Source of the DNA: Streptomyces sp. WP-1
Lineage (GTDB): Bacteria > Actinomycetota > Actinomycetes > Streptomycetales > Streptomycetaceae
Direction of reading: 5' to 3'
NCBI RefSeq assembly: GCF_030450125.1
Contig: NZ_CP123923.1
Coordinates: 1,860,001-1,924,000 of the forward strand
Length of the DNA: 64,000 nt
Shown here: positions 60,348 through 64,000 of the stretch, in pieces
How the letters are laid out: every line of letters begins with the position of its first letter
Numbering within the stretch: the stretch's first letter is position 1
Translations under genes and position numbers: made by a program
The notes under the pieces: model-generated
Told to the model about the DNA's origin: nothing
The model's database searches: none
What the model saw: the letters and a program-made list of their open reading frames with translations, nothing else

Positions 60348-61016
60348 TCAGGTGCTCCTGCGCACACCGCGGGACACGGTGACCCGGGCGGCCGCCCAGA
60401 ACAGCAGGAGGGTCACCAGGGCGAGCCCGGCGACCAGGGCGGCGCCGCCCACGACCTTCTCGTAGTCCCGCTGGTAGAGGCCGTCGATGATGTACCGGCC
60501 GAGCCCGCCGAGACCGACGTACGCCGCGATGGTGGCGGTGGAGATGATCTGCACGGCCGCCGCGCGCAGCCCGGAGAGGATCAGCGGCAGCGCGACCGGC
60601 ACCTCGACCCGGAACAGCACCCGCCCCTCGGACATCCCCATGCCCCGGGCGGCGTCCACCGGGGACGGGTCGACGGTCGCCACCGCCTCGTAGGTGGTGA
60701 CCAGGATCGGCGGTACGGCGAGCACCACCAGCGGGATCATCACCGGCACCAGGCCGAGCCCGATCCACAGGACCATCAGCACCAGCAGCCCGAAGCTGGG
60801 CAGCGCCCGCCCGGCGGTGGCGATCAGCGCGAGCGCGTTGCCGCCCCGGCCGTAGTGCCCGGTGACCAGGCCGACGGGCAGCCCGATCACGGCGGCGATC
60901 AGCAGCGCCTCCAGCGAGTAGGTGACGTGCTCGGCGAGCCGGGCCGGTATGCCGTCGTAGCCGTGCCAGTGGGCGCCGTCGCCGAAGAAGGCGTGGACGA
61001 GGTGCAGTACGTTCAC
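60348..61016 (-). CDS. Osmoprotectant ABC transporter permease (second)
   Basis: 222 residues, about five or six transmembrane segments, with the permease loop DAARGMGMSEGRVLFRVEVPVALPLI near residue 120. Paralogue of the upstream permease; the two form the membrane channel. GTG start overlaps the preceding stop by 4 nt. Confidence 0.9.
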   Translation of the reverse strand: MNVLHLVHAFFGDGAHWHGYDGIPARLAEHVTYSLEALLIAAVIGLPVGLVTGHYGRGGNALALIATAGRALPSFGLLVLMVLWIGLGLVPVMIPLVVLAVPPILVTTYEAVATVDPSPVDAARGMGMSEGRVLFRVEVPVALPLILSGLRAAAVQIISTATIAAYVGLGGLGRYIIDGLYQRDYEKVVGGAALVAGLALVTLLLFWAAARVTVSRGVRRST

Positions 61017-61666
61017 CGGGCGGTGCCCTTCCTCGGCATCCAGGGGGTCAGCAGTCGGCGCACGAGGACCAGCAGGGCATCGGCCAGGACGCCCAGCACC
61101 GCCGTGGTCAGTACCGAGTTAACGGCGAGGGCGGGCCGGTGGTAGGTGTTGGCGTCGTAGAGCATGTTGCCCAGGGCGCCCTGGTTGCCGATGAGCATGC
61201 CGACGCTGACCAGGGACAGGCTGGAGATGACCGCCACCCGCAGCCCGGCGATGATCGCCGGTGCGGCGATGGGGAGTTGGACCTGGAGATAGCGGCGCAG
61301 CGGGCCGAAGCCCATCGCCTCGGCGGCGGCCAGTGTCTCCTGGGGCACCGAGCGGACGCCGTCCACGATGCCGGGGACCAGCACCACCAGGCTGTAGACC
61401 GCGAGCGGGATCATCACCGTGGTCTCGCTCTGCCCGAAGTAGTCGATGAGGACGACGAAGAAGGCGAGCGAGGGGATGGAGTAGAGCACGGTGGTGAGGC
61501 CGAGCACGGGCGGGTAGACCCAGCGGAAGCGTGCGCACAGCTGGGCGATGGGCAGCGCGACGAGCAGCCCGGCCAGGACCGGGATCAGCGCCTCGCGCAG
61601 ATGCAGTCCGACGAGGCCGAGGTAGGTGTACTGGAGGTCGCTCGGCAGATCGAAGAAACCGTTCAT
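61013..61666 (-). CDS. Osmoprotectant ABC transporter permease (first)
   Basis: 217 residues, OpuBB/ProW-like, with about five or six transmembrane helices; permease loop LAAAEAMGFGPLRRYLQVQLPIAAPAII near residue 120. ATG overlaps the ATPase stop (ATGA) and its own stop overlaps the second permease start, so translation of all three is coupled. Confidence 0.9.
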   Translation of the reverse strand: MNGFFDLPSDLQYTYLGLVGLHLREALIPVLAGLLVALPIAQLCARFRWVYPPVLGLTTVLYSIPSLAFFVVLIDYFGQSETTVMIPLAVYSLVVLVPGIVDGVRSVPQETLAAAEAMGFGPLRRYLQVQLPIAAPAIIAGLRVAVISSLSLVSVGMLIGNQGALGNMLYDANTYHRPALAVNSVLTTAVLGVLADALLVLVRRLLTPWMPRKGTAR

Positions 61667-62787
61667 GAGGCGGCCTTCACCTCGGCCCCCGCCCGGCCGT
61701 GCGCGGCGCGGATCGCCTCCCCGATGGCCTGCTGCGACACGACGCCCACGGCGCGCCCCTCGCCGTCCACCGCGACCGCCCAGCCGGTCGGCGACAGCAC
61801 GGCCCCGTCCAGGGCGGTGCGCAGCGAGTCGGTGCCGGCCCTGAACGGCCGCCCGTGGTCCAGGAGCCGGTCCCGGTCGAGGGGCGCGCCGGGCTCGGCC
61901 CAGCCGAGCGGCCGGCCGTCGGCGTCGGTGACCAGGAGGTAGGGCGCGTCGGCGGCGGTGGCGAGCCGTGCGGCGTCCGCGTCGAGCGGGACGAGCGGCG
62001 CGGTCGCGAGCTCCAGTGCGTCGGAGGGGAAGAAGGACAGCCGCCGGATGCCCCGGTCGGCGCCGAGGAAGTCCTCCACGAAGGCGTCGGCGGGCGCGCT
62101 GAGCATCTCGGCCGGCGGGGCGAACTGGGCCAGCCGGCCGCCCTCGCGCAGCACGGCGACCATGGTGCCCAGCTTGATCGCCTCGTCGATGTCGTGCGTG
62201 ACGAAGACGATCGTCTTGCCCAACTCGTCCTGGATCCGCAGCAGTTCGTCCTGGAGTCCCTTGCGGACCACGGGGTCGACGGCGGAGAACGGCTCGTCCA
62301 TCAGCAGCACCGGCGGATCGGCGGCGAGCGCGCGGGCCACGCCGACGCGCTGCTGCTGGCCGCCGGAGAGCTGGTACGGGTACCGCTTGGCCAGCGAGGT
62401 GTCGAGGCCGACCCGCTCCATCAGCTCCGCGGCCCGCTCGCGCGCCTTCTGCTTGCTCCAGCCGAGCAGCCGGGGCACGGTGGCGATGTTGTCGAGGATG
62501 GTGCGGTGCTGGAAGAGCCCCGCGTTCTGGATGACGTAACCCATGGAGCGGCGCAGGGAGTTCACCGGCTGCCGCCGGATGTCCGCGCCGTCCAGGAGGA
62601 TGCTGCCCTCGGTGGGCTCCACCATCCGGTTGATCATCCGCAGGGTCGTCGTCTTGCCGCAGCCGGAGGGCCCGACGAGGACGGTGATCGCCTGGTCCGG
62701 TATCTCCAGCGACAGCCGGTCGACCGCGACCGTGCCGTCGTCGTACCGCTTCGTGACTGCATCTATCCGTATCAAAACGCCGGGCAC
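61663..62787 (-). CDS. Osmoprotectant ABC transporter ATP-binding protein with CBS domains
   Basis: 374 residues. ABC domain: Walker A GPSGCGKTT near 40, QLSGGQQQR signature, LLLMDEPF Walker B and VTHDIDEA. The C-terminal region from about 270 carries CBS-type repeats (LVTDADGRPLGW; VAVDGEGRAVGVVS), which in OpuA-type systems sense ionic strength. GTG 62787 is listed; TTG at 62775 (LIRIDAVTKRY), with GAAGGG upstream, is a good alternative. A TAGACT -10-like hexamer lies about 75 bp upstream on the minus strand. Confidence 0.9.
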   Translation of the reverse strand: MPGVLIRIDAVTKRYDDGTVAVDRLSLEIPDQAITVLVGPSGCGKTTTLRMINRMVEPTEGSILLDGADIRRQPVNSLRRSMGYVIQNAGLFQHRTILDNIATVPRLLGWSKQKARERAAELMERVGLDTSLAKRYPYQLSGGQQQRVGVARALAADPPVLLMDEPFSAVDPVVRKGLQDELLRIQDELGKTIVFVTHDIDEAIKLGTMVAVLREGGRLAQFAPPAEMLSAPADAFVEDFLGADRGIRRLSFFPSDALELATAPLVPLDADAARLATAADAPYLLVTDADGRPLGWAEPGAPLDRDRLLDHGRPFRAGTDSLRTALDGAVLSPTGWAVAVDGEGRAVGVVSQQAIGEAIRAAHGRAGAEVKAAS

Positions 62788-62906
62788 CCTTCGGGTCTGA
62801 CAGCTCTCCGCCCGCCCGCGGCCACGGCACGGCCGACGACGCGCGGGCCGTTGCCGCGAAAGTCTAGACGGCGACGGCCCGCTCCATCCGGCCCGTCCGA
62901 GGCGGG

Positions 62907-63314
62907 TCAGCCCTCCTCGGGCGCCAGCCTCAGCGAGATCGAGTTGATGCAGTACCGCTGGTCGGTGGGGGTCGGATACCCCTCCCCCGCGAAGACATGC
63001 CCGAGGTGGGAGCCGCAGCGGGCGCAGCGCACCTCGGTGCGGACCATCCCGTGGGAGCGGTCCTCGATCAGCTCAACGGCGTCGGTGTCCTTCGGGTCGA
63101 AGAAGGACGGCCAGCCGCAGTGCGAGGCGAACTTGGTCTTTGAGGTGAACAGTTCGGCCCCGCAGGCACGGCAGGAGTAGACGCCCTTGGCCGTGGTGTC
63201 CGTGTACTCACCGGTGAAGGCGGGCTCGGTCCCGGCCTGGCGCAGCACCGCGTACTCGCTCGGACTCAGCTCCGCGCGCCACTGCTCGTCCGGCTTCTCG
63301 ATGTCGTACGACAT
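62907..63314 (-). CDS. msrB: Peptide-methionine (R)-S-oxide reductase
   Basis: 135-residue repair enzyme reducing methionine-R-sulfoxide. Structural zinc ligands Cys48, Cys51, Cys97, Cys100; HCGWPSFF loop; catalytic Cys122 in RYCINSISL. It starts 13 nt after murC, on the same strand, so is probably co-transcribed with a cell-wall gene, an arrangement also recalled from S. coelicolor (SCO6060-SCO6061). Confidence 0.95.
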   Translation of the reverse strand: MSYDIEKPDEQWRAELSPSEYAVLRQAGTEPAFTGEYTDTTAKGVYSCRACGAELFTSKTKFASHCGWPSFFDPKDTDAVELIEDRSHGMVRTEVRCARCGSHLGHVFAGEGYPTPTDQRYCINSISLRLAPEEG

Positions 63315-63327
63315 GGGTCTCAGCCCC

Positions 63328-64000
63328 TTACTGCTGCGACAGGCGGTCCAGGATCAGCGGGCCCAGGTCGGTCACATCGCCCGCGCCCATGGTGAGAACG
63401 AGATCACCGGGCCCGGCCATTCCCGCGATCACGGCCGGGATCTCCGTCTTGTCGTGCACCGCGGTGACCTCGGCGTTCGCGGCCCGCGCGGAGTCGATGA
63501 CCAACTCGCTGGTGATGCCCGGGATCGGGTCCTCGCGGGCCGGGTAGATGTCCAGGACCACCGAGGCGTCGGCGAGCGCGAGGGCCTGGCCCATCTCCTT
63601 GCCCAGTTCCTGGGTGCGGGAGAACAGGTGCGGCTGGAAGACGACGAGGATCCGGGCGTCCCCGGCGGCGGCCCGCATGGCCTCCAGGTCCGCGGTCATC
63701 TCGGTGGGGTGGTGGGCGTAGGAGTCGATCACCTGCACCCCGGCGGCCTCGCCCTTGAGCTGGAGGCGCCGCTTGACCCCGGTGTAGGCGGCGATGGCGG
63801 GCGCCAGCTCGGCGGCCGGGATGCCGAGCGCGGCACCGGCGGCCAGCGCGGCGACGGCGTTGAGCGCGTAGTGCCGGCCGGGCACGGAGACCGCGAAGGT
63901 CAGTTCCGCACCGTCGATCACGGCGGTGACCAGGCTCTTCAGGCCCTGCGGGACGATCGAGGTGACCCGGACGTCGGCGTCCGCGGCCTCGCCGTACGTC
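63328..64000 (-). CDS. murC: UDP-N-acetylmuramate-L-alanine ligase, 3' part
   Basis: C-terminal 224 or so codons of MurC; the N-terminal UDP-binding domain and the ATP P-loop lie beyond the window. Visible: central-domain end (PGRHYALNAVAALAAGAALGIP), GVKRRLQLKGEA, VIDSYAHHPTEM and the C-terminal ligase domain (VVFQPHLFSRTQELGKEM, DIYPAREDPIPG, MGAGDVTDLGP). It adds L-alanine to UDP-MurNAc in peptidoglycan synthesis. The frame stays open to the last base. Confidence 0.95.
   Translation of the reverse strand, partial: TYGEAADADVRVTSIVPQGLKSLVTAVIDGAELTFAVSVPGRHYALNAVAALAAGAALGIPAAELAPAIAAYTGVKRRLQLKGEAAGVQVIDSYAHHPTEMTADLEAMRAAAGDARILVVFQPHLFSRTQELGKEMGQALALADASVVLDIYPAREDPIPGITSELVIDSARAANAEVTAVHDKTEIPAVIAGMAGPGDLVLTMGAGDVTDLGPLILDRLSQQ

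Overview
The window looks like a chromosomal segment of a Streptomyces or very close relative. G+C is very high with G/C-rich third codon positions, GTG and TTG starts are frequent, and it carries actinomycete hallmarks: geosmin synthase, a CprB/ArpA-type gamma-butyrolactone receptor homologue containing a TTA (bldA) codon, an SSI-type protease inhibitor, DUF6230/DUF6114 proteins and an SAV2148-type HEPN protein. From memory, the order aldO ... sulfite reductase-cysH-cysC-cysD-cysN-ssu ... geosmin synthase-cprB ... msrB-murC follows the Streptomyces coelicolor SCO6147-to-SCO6060 arm in reverse numbering. I see no rRNA, tRNA, CRISPR array, complete insertion sequence or integrase.

Layout. 1-9.8 kb: the 3' part of an alditol oxidase gene, a GH2 beta-galactosidase, an alpha/beta hydrolase, a PEP-mutase-fold lyase, a 162-bp MITE-like element with a TA duplication, homocysteine S-methyltransferase, an N-terminally truncated response regulator, a TetR/SDR divergent pair with tandem operator repeats, and an O-methyltransferase. 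10-21 kb: a type-B carboxylesterase, an isocitrate-lyase-like enzyme translationally coupled to a small secreted protein, a VOC protein, a YihY/BrkB membrane protein, an AidB-like acyl-CoA dehydrogenase, a GAF-domain regulator, a secreted protein and a GNAT acetyltransferase.

21.1-30.7 kb: an assimilatory sulfur operon. A 27-residue cysteine-containing leader peptide precedes sulfite reductase, a zinc-ribbon protein, APS reductase (cysH), APS kinase (cysC), sulfate adenylyltransferase (cysD, cysN), a sulfonate-type ABC transporter (ssuABC) and a CbiX/SirB chelatase for siroheme. Most genes overlap by 4 nt. Together they import organosulfonates, activate sulfate, reduce it to sulfide and make the siroheme cofactor.

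30.7-49 kb: small hypothetical protein, ketopantoate-reductase-like enzyme with DUF1697, APH kinase, DEDDh exonuclease with an SAV2148 HEPN protein, and a glycogen-to-trehalose set (glgX-treY, then treZ). treY and treZ are separated by an M14 peptidase, an SSI inhibitor and an FHA protein. Then come a second APH-fold protein lacking its catalytic Asp, an M24 aminopeptidase and a PDZ membrane protein.

49-64 kb: a multicopper-oxidase pseudogene beside geosmin synthase, a coupled hydrolase-P450 pair, a DUF89 protein, the CprB homologue with an ARE-like site, a secreted protein, a DUF6230-DUF6114 pair, TerB, an osmoprotectant ABC transporter operon (ATPase-permease-permease-lipoprotein), and msrB directly downstream of murC (5' end outside the window).
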